NCBI RefSeq assembly: GCF_000373925.1
Contig: NZ_KB892760.1
Span: 1-64,000 of the forward strand
Length of the DNA: 64,000 nt
Direction of reading: 5' to 3'
Source: Actinopolymorpha alba DSM 45243
GTDB taxonomy: Bacteria > Actinomycetota > Actinomycetes > Propionibacteriales > Actinopolymorphaceae
The translations under genes were made by a program, and so were the position numbers. The notes beneath the pieces were generated by a model. It ran no database searches and was not told the origin of the DNA. It saw only the letters and a list, made by a program, of their open reading frames with translations. Shown here in pieces: positions 29,654-38,574 of the stretch (position 1 is its first letter; each line of letters opens with the position of its first letter).

Positions 29654-30955
29654 TCAGCCGCTTCCACGCATGGCGTTCTCGACCTGCTGGCGCAGCGGGG
29701 GGAGTACGTCGGACGCGGCGGCCTTGCAGTTGTAGACGTCGTCGAGTGCTGGCCGGTAGATGTTCTTGGCTCCCTCGGCACCTTTGATCTTGCCGGGAAG
29801 GGCGGAGTGTTCGGCGGCGTCCACGAACAATCCGACGTGTGCCGGTGGCTTGTCGTTGGGCTTGAGCAACGCGGCCGCTTCGCGTGCGCCGGGGACGAAG
29901 AAGTTGGTCTTCGCGAAGAGCGCGGCTCCTTCGCCTTCGGAAAGGAAACGAAGGAGATCCCAGGCGGCGTCGGGATTGGCGGCGCGTTTCGGGATGCACC
30001 AGGTGAGTTGGCTTCCGTAGGTCATCTGCTTCTTGATCGCCGGCACCGGAGCGATATCCCATTCGAAGTTCTTGACGTTCTGGCTCGCGTACGCCGTGAA
30101 GGTGGAGGTGGACTCGATCATGGCGAGTTGCCCGCCGACGAACATCTGGTTCGCGCGGTCGGGCTGTTTCAGGGTGGTCCACTGAGGTTGGACACGCTGC
30201 TCGCAGCTCAGGTCGGCGACTCGCTGGACCGCCTCGATGGCGGCCGGGTCGGCCAGAGCGAACTTCTTTCCGTCGGCAGAGAAGGGGCCCTCGCCGCCGT
30301 TGTTGACCGGATGGATGATCTCGTATCCGGAGTCCTGGAGTAGTGCGGCGCCCCATCGACCGTCCGGCGTGGTGAGCTGCCGGGCGCGGTCCAGGAAGTC
30401 GTCCCACGTCCAGCCATCCGCGGTCCAGGTCGTGGGTGGTAGAGGAACCTTCGCCCGCTCGAACATCGTGCGGTTGTAGAAGATCACCCGGGGCTGGATT
30501 CCCACGCTCCACGCGGGAAAGCTGCCGTCGGCCTGGCGGCCCATCTCGTAGACGACCGGGAAGTAGGTGCTGGGTTCCAGCTTGTCGCGTTTGAGGTACG
30601 TCCTCAGATCCAGCAGCTGGCCGGTCGCGGCGTAGGTGGGAATGTTGTCGTCGTCGACCCGCATGAGGTCGGGCGGGTTTCCCGAACCCAGAAGCGCCCG
30701 CGTCTTCGCCCAGTAGTTGGTCATCGTGGGCGTGTACTGAATCTTCACCTGGATGCCGGTCTTTTCGGTGAACCGGTCGAAGGCTTGGTTCCACGGTGTT
30801 CCGGTTGGGGGATCCCAGTTGAGGACCGTCAGGTCCTTTGTCGACGAACGATCGCTGCCACCGCAGGCGGTGGCGAATGAGGCCGTGGCCAGCGATCCAG
30901 CGAGGAGGGCAAGGTCCTTGAGGACCCGTCGGCGGTTTGGTACTGGCAGTGTCAT
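29654..30955 (-). CDS. Family 1 sugar-binding lipoprotein, Tat-exported
   Basis: 433 residues. The N-terminus has a twin-arginine segment (NRRRVLKDL), hydrophobic core and lipobox 'ATAC' (Cys at about 31). The mature part is an SBP_bac_1 fold ('LTVLNWDPPTGTPWNQAFDRF', 'GNPPDLMRVDDDNIPTYA'). First gene of the five-gene minus-strand operon: binding protein, two permeases, aldolase, dehydratase. No ATPase gene is present; such actinobacterial systems commonly share MsiK. Its promoter lies in the region with ATTCGCAT sites beside the divergent iclR-type gene. Confidence 0.92.
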   Translation of the reverse strand: MTLPVPNRRRVLKDLALLAGSLATASFATACGGSDRSSTKDLTVLNWDPPTGTPWNQAFDRFTEKTGIQVKIQYTPTMTNYWAKTRALLGSGNPPDLMRVDDDNIPTYAATGQLLDLRTYLKRDKLEPSTYFPVVYEMGRQADGSFPAWSVGIQPRVIFYNRTMFERAKVPLPPTTWTADGWTWDDFLDRARQLTTPDGRWGAALLQDSGYEIIHPVNNGGEGPFSADGKKFALADPAAIEAVQRVADLSCEQRVQPQWTTLKQPDRANQMFVGGQLAMIESTSTFTAYASQNVKNFEWDIAPVPAIKKQMTYGSQLTWCIPKRAANPDAAWDLLRFLSEGEGAALFAKTNFFVPGAREAAALLKPNDKPPAHVGLFVDAAEHSALPGKIKGAEGAKNIYRPALDDVYNCKAAASDVLPPLRQQVENAMRGSG

Positions 30956-31033
30956 GGCGACCGTCCCTTGGAGGGTAGGGAGTTCGCTACTGATCCAGAA
31001 GTCCCGGCGAGGGCGGGGCGTACCGGGCTATCC

Positions 31034-31088
31034 GATGCATTCGCATCTCCAGTTTTCGCATATGCGAATGGAATTTCTCTATGCGAAT
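31034..31088. promoter_or_regulatory. Candidate operator cluster for the IclR regulator
   Basis: A perfect 14-bp palindrome TTCGCATATGCGAA (31055-31068) is flanked by single half-sites ATTCGCAT (31039-31046) and ATGCGAAT (31081-31088). Four half-sites in 50 bases of the divergent promoter region, 120-170 bases before the IclR-type start, is what an IclR dimer-of-dimers would occupy. Binding is inferred from position. Confidence 0.7.
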
Positions 31089-31208
31089 ACACGTTGATGG
31101 TAAGCATCGGTGTCGACGGCAGGCAAGGGCGCCCCCGTGCGCTCGGGTGGCCGGAGTCGGGCACCATGCCATGACGTGGATCCGGCAGTCAGGTGATGGA
31201 GGTGAGTC

Positions 31209-32045
31209 GTGGCGGCGTTCGACGACGCGTCGGGAGAGAAGGCGTCGGCTTCGCGGTTTCGTCCGGTGAAGTCGGCTGATCGGGTTCTTGCCATCCTCGA
31301 ATGGCTTGCGGCACAGGGCGGCCGGCAGAGTCTCAGCGAGATCAGTCGCGGGCTTGGCATTCCGGTGAGCAGCTTGCACGCGATCCTGCGGACCATGGAG
31401 CGGCGAGGGTGGCTGGAGGCGGATGAGACGGGAATCCGCTTCGGTATCGGAGTCGAGGCCCTCCGGGTCGGTTCGTCGTACGCTCGGACCGACGACGTGC
31501 TGGTCCGAGCCGAACCCGTCCTCGACTGGCTCAGCGAAGAGACCGGCGAGACGGTGCACTACGGCCGGCTCGAGGGTGCGCACATCGTCTATCTCGCCAA
31601 ACGCGAGTCGCGGCACCCGCTGCGTATTTACTCCGCCATCGGGCGCCGGATTCCCGCACACGCGGCCGCTCTTGGCAAGGCGATCCTGGCCGGACACAGC
31701 GATGCTGAGGTTCGATCGATCCTGACGGCGCCACTTCTGACGCTGACGAAGCGGACGCGCACCAGCATCGAGGCTCTGTCGAAGGATCTCGCCCGGACGC
31801 GGCGCATCGGCTACGCGACGGAAACCGAGGAAAGTGACCAGGGCCTCGGCTGTGTCGCGGTCGCGGTCCCTGATCGCCTGCCGCCGCGGGACGCCATTTC
31901 ACTCGCGGTTCCCACGGCCCGCCTCAGTGCGGCGCGGACTCGCGAGCTCGCCGAACTCCTCCTTCGGGCGCAACAGATGCTTGCGGAGCGGCTCGCCTCG
32001 CCACGGCCAAGTACGGACAGTGGCTTCCTCCGCGATCTGGAGTAG
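31209..32045 (+). CDS. IclR-family transcriptional regulator
   Basis: 278 residues: an N-terminal winged helix (about 20-78; 'SADRVLAILEWLA', 'SLSEISRGLGIPVSSLHAILRTM') and a C-terminal effector domain (about 95-260) with 'HYGRLEGAHIVYLAKRES', 'IPAHAAALGKAILAG' and 'GLGCVAVAVPD'. GTG start with GGAGG 6 bases upstream. It lies between two opposite transporter clusters and most likely controls both in response to a sugar acid or its breakdown product. Confidence 0.92.
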   Translation: MAAFDDASGEKASASRFRPVKSADRVLAILEWLAAQGGRQSLSEISRGLGIPVSSLHAILRTMERRGWLEADETGIRFGIGVEALRVGSSYARTDDVLVRAEPVLDWLSEETGETVHYGRLEGAHIVYLAKRESRHPLRIYSAIGRRIPAHAAALGKAILAGHSDAEVRSILTAPLLTLTKRTRTSIEALSKDLARTRRIGYATETEESDQGLGCVAVAVPDRLPPRDAISLAVPTARLSAARTRELAELLLRAQQMLAERLASPRPSTDSGFLRDLE

Positions 32046-32141
32046 ACCTACTCTGACACCGATCCTCAGATAAGAAATGCCTTCACATACATGAAAACGA
32101 TCCAGTGCCGATGAGCGCTCGCGACGCGATTGTGGAAGGCC

Positions 32142-33068
32142 ATGACAACCGAGGTTCACGTCCCCTCGCGCATCGTGAAGGGGAGTCCGCGTAGCCGCCG
32201 CCGAGGCGGGTTCACCGGGTGGTTGTACGTCGGTCCGGTGATCCTGGGTGTGATCGCGTTTCAGTTCCTTCCGGTCTTCATCTCGCTCTACGCGTCGCTC
32301 ACGGACTGGACCGGCCTCACGCCGCCAAGGTTCGCCGGTGTGTCCAACTACGTCGAGCTTCTGACCAGGGACCCGTTGTTCTGGTTGACCCTCAGGAACA
32401 CCGCGGTTTTCACTGTGGGCAGCGTCGTTCTCAGCATCGCTGTCGGTCTGGCGCTCGCGGTTCTCGGCAACCAGAAGGTGCCTGGAATCAGCATCTTCAA
32501 GGCCGCGTTCTTCGCCCCAGTGGTGACGAACGCGGTCGCGGTGGGATTCGTGTGGTTCTGGCTTTACCAGCCGCAGGAAGGGCTCATCAATGGGTATCTC
32601 GCCGAACTCCACATCCAGGGACCTGCCTGGCTGACGAGTAACCGATGGGCGATGGTGGCGGTCATCATTGTCGCCGTGTGGCAGGGCGTGGGCTATCCGA
32701 TGCTCATCCTGCTGGCTGGTCTGCAGGGAATCCCCGAGTCACTCCACGAGGCGGCAACGGTGGACGGTGCGTCGGCGTGGTCGAGGTTCTGGAAGATCAC
32801 GCTGCCGCTCCTCACCCCGACGTTGTTCTTCTTGCTGGTCACGCAGTTCATCACGTCGTTCCAGGTGTTCGGGATCATCTTCGTGATGACACATGGAGGC
32901 CCGGCGAACGCCACGAACGTCTACATCTACCAGATCTATCAGAGCGCGTTCTCCTACGGACGGCTCGGATATGCCGCGGCGATGGGATGGATTCTCTTCG
33001 TCATCGTCGGTGTCGTCACGTTCTTTCAGTGGAAGCTCGAGAAACGCTGGGTGTTCTACGGCGAGTAA
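32142..33068 (+). CDS. CUT1 sugar ABC permease, MalF type (second system)
   Basis: 308 residues from ATG 32142 (GGAAGG 5 bases upstream). Six spans and EAA loop 'LHEAATVDGASAWSRFWKITLPLL'. Very like the permease at 28699-29643 through the core ('GYPMLILLAGLQGIPESL', 'IIFVMTHGGPANATN'), supporting duplication of an ancestral transporter. First gene after the regulator on the plus strand. Confidence 0.92.
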   Translation: MTTEVHVPSRIVKGSPRSRRRGGFTGWLYVGPVILGVIAFQFLPVFISLYASLTDWTGLTPPRFAGVSNYVELLTRDPLFWLTLRNTAVFTVGSVVLSIAVGLALAVLGNQKVPGISIFKAAFFAPVVTNAVAVGFVWFWLYQPQEGLINGYLAELHIQGPAWLTSNRWAMVAVIIVAVWQGVGYPMLILLAGLQGIPESLHEAATVDGASAWSRFWKITLPLLTPTLFFLLVTQFITSFQVFGIIFVMTHGGPANATNVYIYQIYQSAFSYGRLGYAAAMGWILFVIVGVVTFFQWKLEKRWVFYGE

Positions 33069-33080
33069 GGCTGAGGTCGG

Positions 33081-33986
33081 ATGCTGGAGACCGTGAGCGC
33101 GTCCCGGCACGCCGCCGGTGCGGGCACCGGCGGCCGCGGGTCGCCGGCGACAACGCGCAACCGGCGTGTCCGCCGAGCCGCCAGGCGACTGCTTCTGTAC
33201 GCGGTCCTGCTCGCTCTCGGGTGGGCCTTCGTCCTGCCCATGGTCTGGATGCTCGGCGCCTCGCTCAAGCCTGAGAACGAGGTCATGGTGGTGCCGCCGG
33301 ATCTGCTTCCGTCGGTCCCGCAGTGGGCCAACTACGTGGCTGCGGCGGACGCGGTGCTGCCCTTCTTCTGGAACAGCGCCAAGCTCGCCCTGCTCAACGT
33401 GGCGTTCCTGCTGCTCTTCGCCTCGCTGGCGGGCTTTGGGTTTGCCCGGCTGGAATTCCGTGGCAAGAATGTCGCGTTCGCCGCGCTGCTTGCCACCGCG
33501 ATGATCCCAGGCATCGTCTACCTGATCCCGCAGTACATCATGTACCGCCAGATCGGCTGGATCGACACACATTACCCGTTGTGGGTGCCGAAGGTTCTGA
33601 CGCCGGTGTTCGGGACGTTCCTCCTTCGCCAGGCGTTCAGAACAATTCCTCGTGAGCTTGAGGAGGCGGCCGCCATCGACGGTGCCTCGACCTTCACCGT
33701 CTATTGGCGCATCATGCTTCCCCAGGTCAAGCCGGCCCTTGCGGCGGTGGGTGTCCTCACGTTCCTGGAGTCGTGGAACGACCTCTTCGGTCCGCTGATC
33801 TTCGTCAACTCCCAGCACCTTCAGACTCTCCCCGTCGCACTCGCGCTCTTTCAGGGTGAGTACTTCACCCAGACAAACCTGATGATGGCCGCGGCCACGA
33901 TCTCGGTCGTTCCGCCGCTGGTGTTGTTCGTGCTCGCGCAGAAGTACTTCGTGCAGGGCGTCACCATGACGGGTCTGCGCGGCTGA
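33081..33986 (+). CDS. CUT1 sugar ABC permease, MalG type (second system)
   Basis: 301 residues with six spans; EAA loop 'EEAAAIDGASTFTVYWRIMLPQV'. Starts 12 bases after the MalF-type gene. Shares long segments with the 27784-28665 permease ('LIPQYI', 'HLQTLPVALALFQG'-like ending), its paralogue. Confidence 0.92.
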   Translation: MLETVSASRHAAGAGTGGRGSPATTRNRRVRRAARRLLLYAVLLALGWAFVLPMVWMLGASLKPENEVMVVPPDLLPSVPQWANYVAAADAVLPFFWNSAKLALLNVAFLLLFASLAGFGFARLEFRGKNVAFAALLATAMIPGIVYLIPQYIMYRQIGWIDTHYPLWVPKVLTPVFGTFLLRQAFRTIPRELEEAAAIDGASTFTVYWRIMLPQVKPALAAVGVLTFLESWNDLFGPLIFVNSQHLQTLPVALALFQGEYFTQTNLMMAAATISVVPPLVLFVLAQKYFVQGVTMTGLRG

Positions 33987-34030
33987 AGTCTTCGAGCCAG
34001 TCGCTCCATGACGTCGAGAGTGGAGGGGTC

Positions 34031-35329
34031 ATGTTCACACGGCGGAGCTTTCTAAGGACGTCGGCGGCCGTTGCCGCCACCGGGCTCGCCGGTGCCGCGG
34101 GATGCGGCGGGGGCGGGTCCACCTCTGCCGACGATGGCATCACGTTTCTCAACTGGGATCCGGTCGAGAAGGGCACGCCGCTGGCCAACGCGGTGAGGGC
34201 TTTCCAGAAGGGGTCCGGGGTGAAGGTGGCCATCCAGCCGGCACCGAGCTCCGACTATGACACGAAGCTTCTGACGATCATGGCGTCTGGATCGCCCCCT
34301 GACGCGATCAGGATCAACGATGACTTCGTGCTGGGGTACTCCCAGCAGGATCAGCTGCTCGACCTGAACCCCTACATCAAGCGGGACGGGCTGAAGGAGT
34401 CCGACTATTTCGAGCATCCCTTCACGTTTCCGATCCAGTCGGACGGCCGGCACACCGCCTGGGCTTCGGGTACGCAGCCGAACATGGTCTTCTACAACGT
34501 CGATGCGTTCAGGGAGGCGGGACTCCCGTTGCCGCCGACGACCTGGAGCGACGAGAACTGGCAGTGGGAGGACTTCCTCGCCGCGGCCACGAAGCTGACC
34601 ATTCCGGGCAAGCGCTGGGGTGTGCTGGTCTTCGACGACACGAGTTCTGAGACGACGTTCACGGTCAACAACGGCACCGACGGGATCTACTCCAAGGACG
34701 GTAAGCGATTCACGTTGGCGGATCCTGCTAGTGCCGAAGGAATCCAGTGGCTGGCGGACCTGTCGTTGAAGCACAAGGTCCAGCCGCCCTGGTCGACGAT
34801 CCAGGCAGGTTCGGGAAATCCCAACTATGCGCTCTCGTTGTTCGCGACGGGCAAGGTCGCGATGATGACGAGGAACTTCGGTGCGGCGTCGTACCTCCGC
34901 CAGAACATCAAGGACTTCACCTGGGATCTCGCTCCCATTCCGGCCCGAAAGAGCCAGCAGACGATCAGCACGTTGATCGTCTGGGCCATACCGGCGAAGG
35001 CCAAGCATCCTGACCAGGCCTGGAAGCTGTTGCGCTCGTTCACCGACCCGGAGGGTGCGCAGGAACTCGCGGAGCAGCAGAACCTTGTCCCGGCGAGCAG
35101 GCAGGCAGCCACGCTGCTGGAGAAGGCGGGAGCGACACCAGAGCATCTCCCGCTCGTGATCGCGGCGACCGAGCACGGTGTCAACGAAAACTTCAGCCCG
35201 CATATCCAGCAGGCGCGGGCGATCTACCGGCCTCAGCTGGATCTCATCTATACCGGTCAGAAGTCCGCCGCCGACGCCCTGGGCGAGGTCAGGGACCGGG
35301 TGGAGCAAGCGCTGGCCGGGCGCCGCTAG
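34031..35329 (+). CDS. Family 1 sugar-binding lipoprotein, Tat-exported (second system)
   Basis: 432 residues. Tat signal 'FTRRSFLRTSAAV' and lipobox ending GCGG (Cys at about 24). SBP_bac_1 fold with 'GITFLNWDPVEKGTPLANAVRAF', paralogous to the binding protein at 29654-30955 ('LNWDP..GTP', 'LPPTTW', 'FTLADPASAEGIQ.LADLS' recur in both). GGAGGGG precedes the ATG. In this cluster the binding protein follows the permeases instead of leading them. Confidence 0.92.
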   Translation: MFTRRSFLRTSAAVAATGLAGAAGCGGGGSTSADDGITFLNWDPVEKGTPLANAVRAFQKGSGVKVAIQPAPSSDYDTKLLTIMASGSPPDAIRINDDFVLGYSQQDQLLDLNPYIKRDGLKESDYFEHPFTFPIQSDGRHTAWASGTQPNMVFYNVDAFREAGLPLPPTTWSDENWQWEDFLAAATKLTIPGKRWGVLVFDDTSSETTFTVNNGTDGIYSKDGKRFTLADPASAEGIQWLADLSLKHKVQPPWSTIQAGSGNPNYALSLFATGKVAMMTRNFGAASYLRQNIKDFTWDLAPIPARKSQQTISTLIVWAIPAKAKHPDQAWKLLRSFTDPEGAQELAEQQNLVPASRQAATLLEKAGATPEHLPLVIAATEHGVNENFSPHIQQARAIYRPQLDLIYTGQKSAADALGEVRDRVEQALAGRR

Positions 35330-35359
35330 TCAGCGAACCGAAGACATGGAAGGGGAATC

Positions 35360-36451
35360 ATGCGGATCACGCGGGTCGAGTCGATCGTGCTTCTCGGGCG
35401 CTTTCAGCTGGTGAGGGTGCACACCGACGAGGGCGTCACGGGAGTCGGTGAGGTCAGCCCGATGAACGTCGCGGTCACGCACACGTTGGTCGAGAAGGCG
35501 CTCGCCCCGCTCGTGGTGGGTGAGGACCCGGCAAACATCGAACGGCTATGGCATCTGATGTACCACAAGCCATACAAGCTGGGTCCGATGGGCGCACAGC
35601 TGGAGGCCATCGCCGGGATCGACATCGCCCTGTGGGACATCGCCGGCAAGGTCGCGGGCAAACCGGTGTATGACTTGCTGGGTGGGAAGTTCCGCGAGGC
35701 GCCGGAGGTCTACGCCAGCTCGATGCGCCGCGACATGACGCCGAAGGAAGAAGCGGCCCGCGCCGTGGGCTTTCAGGAAGAGGGCTATCGGGCGTACAAA
35801 ATCCACTCGGCCTCGCCCTGGATGTACGACGACGGGTTCGACCAGACTCTCGACACGGTGCGCGAGATGCGGGCGGCGGTGGGAGAGGACTTCGACATCC
35901 TGGTGGACGTCAACAACTCCTATTACCCCCACACCGCGACCAGGATCGCGCGGGCCCTCGAGGACTACCGCGTCTGGCATTTCGAGGAGCCACTCGCGGC
36001 GCACGACTACGACGGTTACGCCGCACTCGCGGCGGCGGTGGACATCCCGATCGCGGCGGGCGAGCAGGAGTACACCCGGTGGCAGTTCAGGGACCTGATC
36101 CTGCGCGCGCAGGTGGACATCCTCCAGCCCGACGTCATCAAGTGCGGCGGTATCACGGAATTCAAGAAGATCGCCGCGCTGGCCCAGACGTTCAACAAGC
36201 CCATCACCGTCCACAACACCCAACCCACGATCGGAACGCTGGCACACCTGCATCTGTGGATGAGCACCCCCAACTGCGTTTACCCGCAGGAGTACAACAT
36301 CGAGCCGCACCCGCTGCGAGACGAGTGGCCGATCTGGCAGGAACCGGTGCTGGTCGAGAATGGTCGCATGCGTGCGCCTGAGCGACCCGGTCTCGGCGTG
36401 GACCTGGACGAGGACGTCGTACGCCGGCTCGCGGATGCCAGCGCGTCCTGA
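35360..36451 (+). CDS. Enolase-superfamily enzyme with K-x-H strand-2 motif
   Basis: 363 residues. Capping domain plus barrel with metal ligands Asp183 (VDVNN), Glu209/210 (FEEP) and Glu235 (AGEQ), then Asp258 (QPDVIKCGG) and His285 (VHNTQP). Strand 2 reads AYKIHSA: Lys147 with His149 where the second Lys or Arg is usual. That suggests specificity different from the 25680 and 36521 homologues; acid-sugar dehydratase or cycloisomerase are the leading options (3,6-anhydrogalactonate cycloisomerase also belongs to this superfamily). GGAAGGGG lies before the ATG. Confidence 0.87.
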   Translation: MRITRVESIVLLGRFQLVRVHTDEGVTGVGEVSPMNVAVTHTLVEKALAPLVVGEDPANIERLWHLMYHKPYKLGPMGAQLEAIAGIDIALWDIAGKVAGKPVYDLLGGKFREAPEVYASSMRRDMTPKEEAARAVGFQEEGYRAYKIHSASPWMYDDGFDQTLDTVREMRAAVGEDFDILVDVNNSYYPHTATRIARALEDYRVWHFEEPLAAHDYDGYAALAAAVDIPIAAGEQEYTRWQFRDLILRAQVDILQPDVIKCGGITEFKKIAALAQTFNKPITVHNTQPTIGTLAHLHLWMSTPNCVYPQEYNIEPHPLRDEWPIWQEPVLVENGRMRAPERPGLGVDLDEDVVRRLADASAS

Positions 36452-36464
36452 ACAGCGGGTGAGG

Positions 36465-36494
36465 CCCGAGTTGTCATAGGTTTCTCGGCTAAGA
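36465..36494 (+). repeat. Half copy of the GTTGTCAGAGGT hairpin
   Basis: Thirty bases (CCCGAGTTGTCATAGG followed by TTTCTCGGCTAAGA) match the left arm and loop of the hairpin at 2045-2098 with four differences. The right arm is missing, so no hairpin forms. It lies between two enolase-superfamily genes. Confidence 0.6.
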
Positions 36495-36520
36495 AGGCGC
36501 CTGAAAGGATGAGGAATCTC

Positions 36521-37570
36521 GTGCACATCAAGGAAGTTCGGGTCGAGTACGCTCGGCGCCCGCACGCGGAGCGCCCGATCCGTGATGCGTTGCAGACGTT
36601 GAGCGGCGGCGGCCACGTGGCTGTCGAGGTGATCGCGGATGACGGCCTGGTGGGGCAGGCGACGACGTCGTTCGGTCGCGGTGACGGTGCGCCGCACACA
36701 CTGGCGGTCCTCATCGAGGAGGAGTTGGCGCCGAAGGTCGTCGGCCAGGACGCCGAGCGGATCGGCCAGATCATCGAGTCGCTCAAGGCGGAGACGGAAT
36801 ACCACGGCACCGATGGGATCGCGACGTTCGGGATCAGCGTGCTCGACGTTGCCCTGTGGGACCTACTCGGGAAGGCGCACGGGGTTCCGACCTACCAGCT
36901 CTGGGGCGCCTACCGTGACCGCATCCCGGCGTACGCGATGGTGGGCTGGTCCAACTACTCGGTCGACGAACTCCGTCGCCAGTGTGTCCTGGCAGTGGAG
37001 GAAGGCTTCCGGGGCGTGAAGCTCAAGGCAGGTGCGCCGACTCTGGAGGAGGACGTGCACCGGATCGAGAGTGTGCGCGCCGAAATCGGGCCTGACATAA
37101 AGATCATGGTCGATGCCAACCAGGTCTTGACAGTCAACGAGGCGCTCCGTCGTGGCGAGGCCTTCGGGGACCTTGGGGTGGGATGGTTCGAAGAACCCCT
37201 GCGGGCCGACGACATCGACGGGTACGCCGAGCTGACCCGGCGGCTCCGGATACCGGTCGCGACCGGCGAGAACCTCTACGGAGCAAGGGCATTCCGGCGG
37301 TTCTTCGAGCGGCGGGCCATCGGAATCGTGCAGCCGGACCTGCGTCGCGCCGGTGGACCGACGGAGATCCGTGCGATCGGGGCGCTGGCGGCGGCGTTCG
37401 ACGTTCCGTACGCATCCCACGGCGGCGGTCCCGCCGCGCTGAGCCTCCTGCTGTGCGCGCCCTCTGCGATCTGGCTCGAGACGGGGCTCAGGGCTTCACC
37501 GGAGGCATTCCCGAGGCTCGAGGACGGCTGCGCGCTCGCGCCGGCAGGGCCCGGATTCAGTTGGGAGTAG
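36521..37570 (+). CDS. Enolase-superfamily racemase/dehydratase with K-x-K motif
   Basis: 349 residues from GTG 36521 (GAGGAA upstream; ATG 36509 is possible but sits directly on its AAGG). Strand 2 has VKLKAG (Lys167, Lys169), metal ligands Asp198 (VDAN), Glu224/225 (FEEP) and Glu250 (TGEN), then Asp273 (QPDLRRAGG) and His300 (ASHGGG). This is the canonical mandelate racemase-like set: Lys on one face and a His-Asp dyad on the other, as in mandelate racemase and many sugar-acid dehydratases. Last gene of the plus-strand cluster; its end overlaps the FGE gene tail to tail by 14 bases. Confidence 0.87.
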   Translation: MHIKEVRVEYARRPHAERPIRDALQTLSGGGHVAVEVIADDGLVGQATTSFGRGDGAPHTLAVLIEEELAPKVVGQDAERIGQIIESLKAETEYHGTDGIATFGISVLDVALWDLLGKAHGVPTYQLWGAYRDRIPAYAMVGWSNYSVDELRRQCVLAVEEGFRGVKLKAGAPTLEEDVHRIESVRAEIGPDIKIMVDANQVLTVNEALRRGEAFGDLGVGWFEEPLRADDIDGYAELTRRLRIPVATGENLYGARAFRRFFERRAIGIVQPDLRRAGGPTEIRAIGALAAAFDVPYASHGGGPAALSLLLCAPSAIWLETGLRASPEAFPRLEDGCALAPAGPGFSWE

Positions 37571-38555
37571 CGGTTGCCGGAAGGTCCGCGGCGCAGCGGA
37601 AGCCGGTGTTGCCGGTGGAGCTGTCCGGGGTGTTGCTGGTGCGGGCCGCGACGCGGTACCGGTTGCAGTACGACGCGTGGCACAGGTAGCTGCCGCCGCG
37701 CATCACCCGGGCCACACCGGTCGCTGGCCCGGCCGGATCGACCCGTGTCTCGCGACTCTCAGCCACGTGCCAGTCGGTGCTCCACCAGTCCTGGCACCAT
37801 TCCCAGACGTTCCCGGCCACCTCGTACAACCCGAACCCGTTGGGGGCGAAGGACTTCACGGGTGCGGTCCCGACGTGCCCGTCCTCGGCCGTGTTGACGC
37901 GGGGGAACTGGCCCTGCCAGATGTTCGCCCGGAAGCGTCCGCGCGGGGTGAGCTCATCGCCCCAGGCGTACGTCGCGTGCGGGAGGCCACCACGGGCGGC
38001 GCGCTCCCACTCCGCCTCGGTGGGCAGCCGCTTGCCGGCCCAGCGGGCGTACGCATAGGCGTCCCGCCAGGAGACGTGGACGACGGGATGCTGGGGACGG
38101 GTCGTGACGTCGGACCCCGGGCCCTCCGGCGTACGCCAGGACGCGCCCTCCACCGCGCGCCACCACGGCGCCCCCGGGACCGACGCGTCCATCACGTGCC
38201 GTCGCTGGGCTGGACCGATGAAGAGGTGGAACACGAACGACCACCCGAACCGCTCGGCGTCGCTGACCCACCCCGTGGCCCGGACGAACGCCGCGAACTG
38301 CCGGTTGGTCACCGCGGTCGCGTCGAGGAGGTACGGCGTGAGCTGGATGGTCCGGACCGGACCCTCGCCGTCCTCGGGGAAGGCGTCGGGATCGTCGCCG
38401 CCCATGAGGAAATCCCCGCCCGGGATCGCGACCATGCCGCGGGCCGCTTCGCGTGGGTCCCGGTGGGGCACCTCGAACCCCAGCTCCGGCACCGGATCGG
38501 CCCCATGGTCAGCTGGCGCCTCTCGTCCCGCAGACGGTCCACAGCAGCTCGACAT
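37557..38555 (-). CDS. Formylglycine-generating enzyme (sulfatase-activating)
   Basis: 332 residues of the FGE-sulfatase/SUMF1 fold: 'MVAIPGGDFLMGGDD' at 41-55, 'ATAVTNRQFAAFV', 'HPVVHVSWRDAYAYARWAGKRLPTEAEWE', 'GLYEVAGNVWEWCQDW' and the active-site segment 'GGSYLCHASYCNRYR' with Cys292 and Cys297. Two cysteines five residues apart bind the copper used to oxidise a substrate Cys to formylglycine, and separate true FGE from EgtB-like relatives. The N-terminus (SSCCGPS) is also typical. It lies 19 bases after galK, as the fourth gene of the gal operon, and would mature the sulfatase at 23230-24666. Confidence 0.93.
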   Translation of the reverse strand: MSSCCGPSAGREAPADHGADPVPELGFEVPHRDPREAARGMVAIPGGDFLMGGDDPDAFPEDGEGPVRTIQLTPYLLDATAVTNRQFAAFVRATGWVSDAERFGWSFVFHLFIGPAQRRHVMDASVPGAPWWRAVEGASWRTPEGPGSDVTTRPQHPVVHVSWRDAYAYARWAGKRLPTEAEWERAARGGLPHATYAWGDELTPRGRFRANIWQGQFPRVNTAEDGHVGTAPVKSFAPNGFGLYEVAGNVWEWCQDWWSTDWHVAESRETRVDPAGPATGVARVMRGGSYLCHASYCNRYRVAARTSNTPDSSTGNTGFRCAADLPATATPN

Positions 38556-38574
38556 CAGCGGCAACCCCCGCGGC

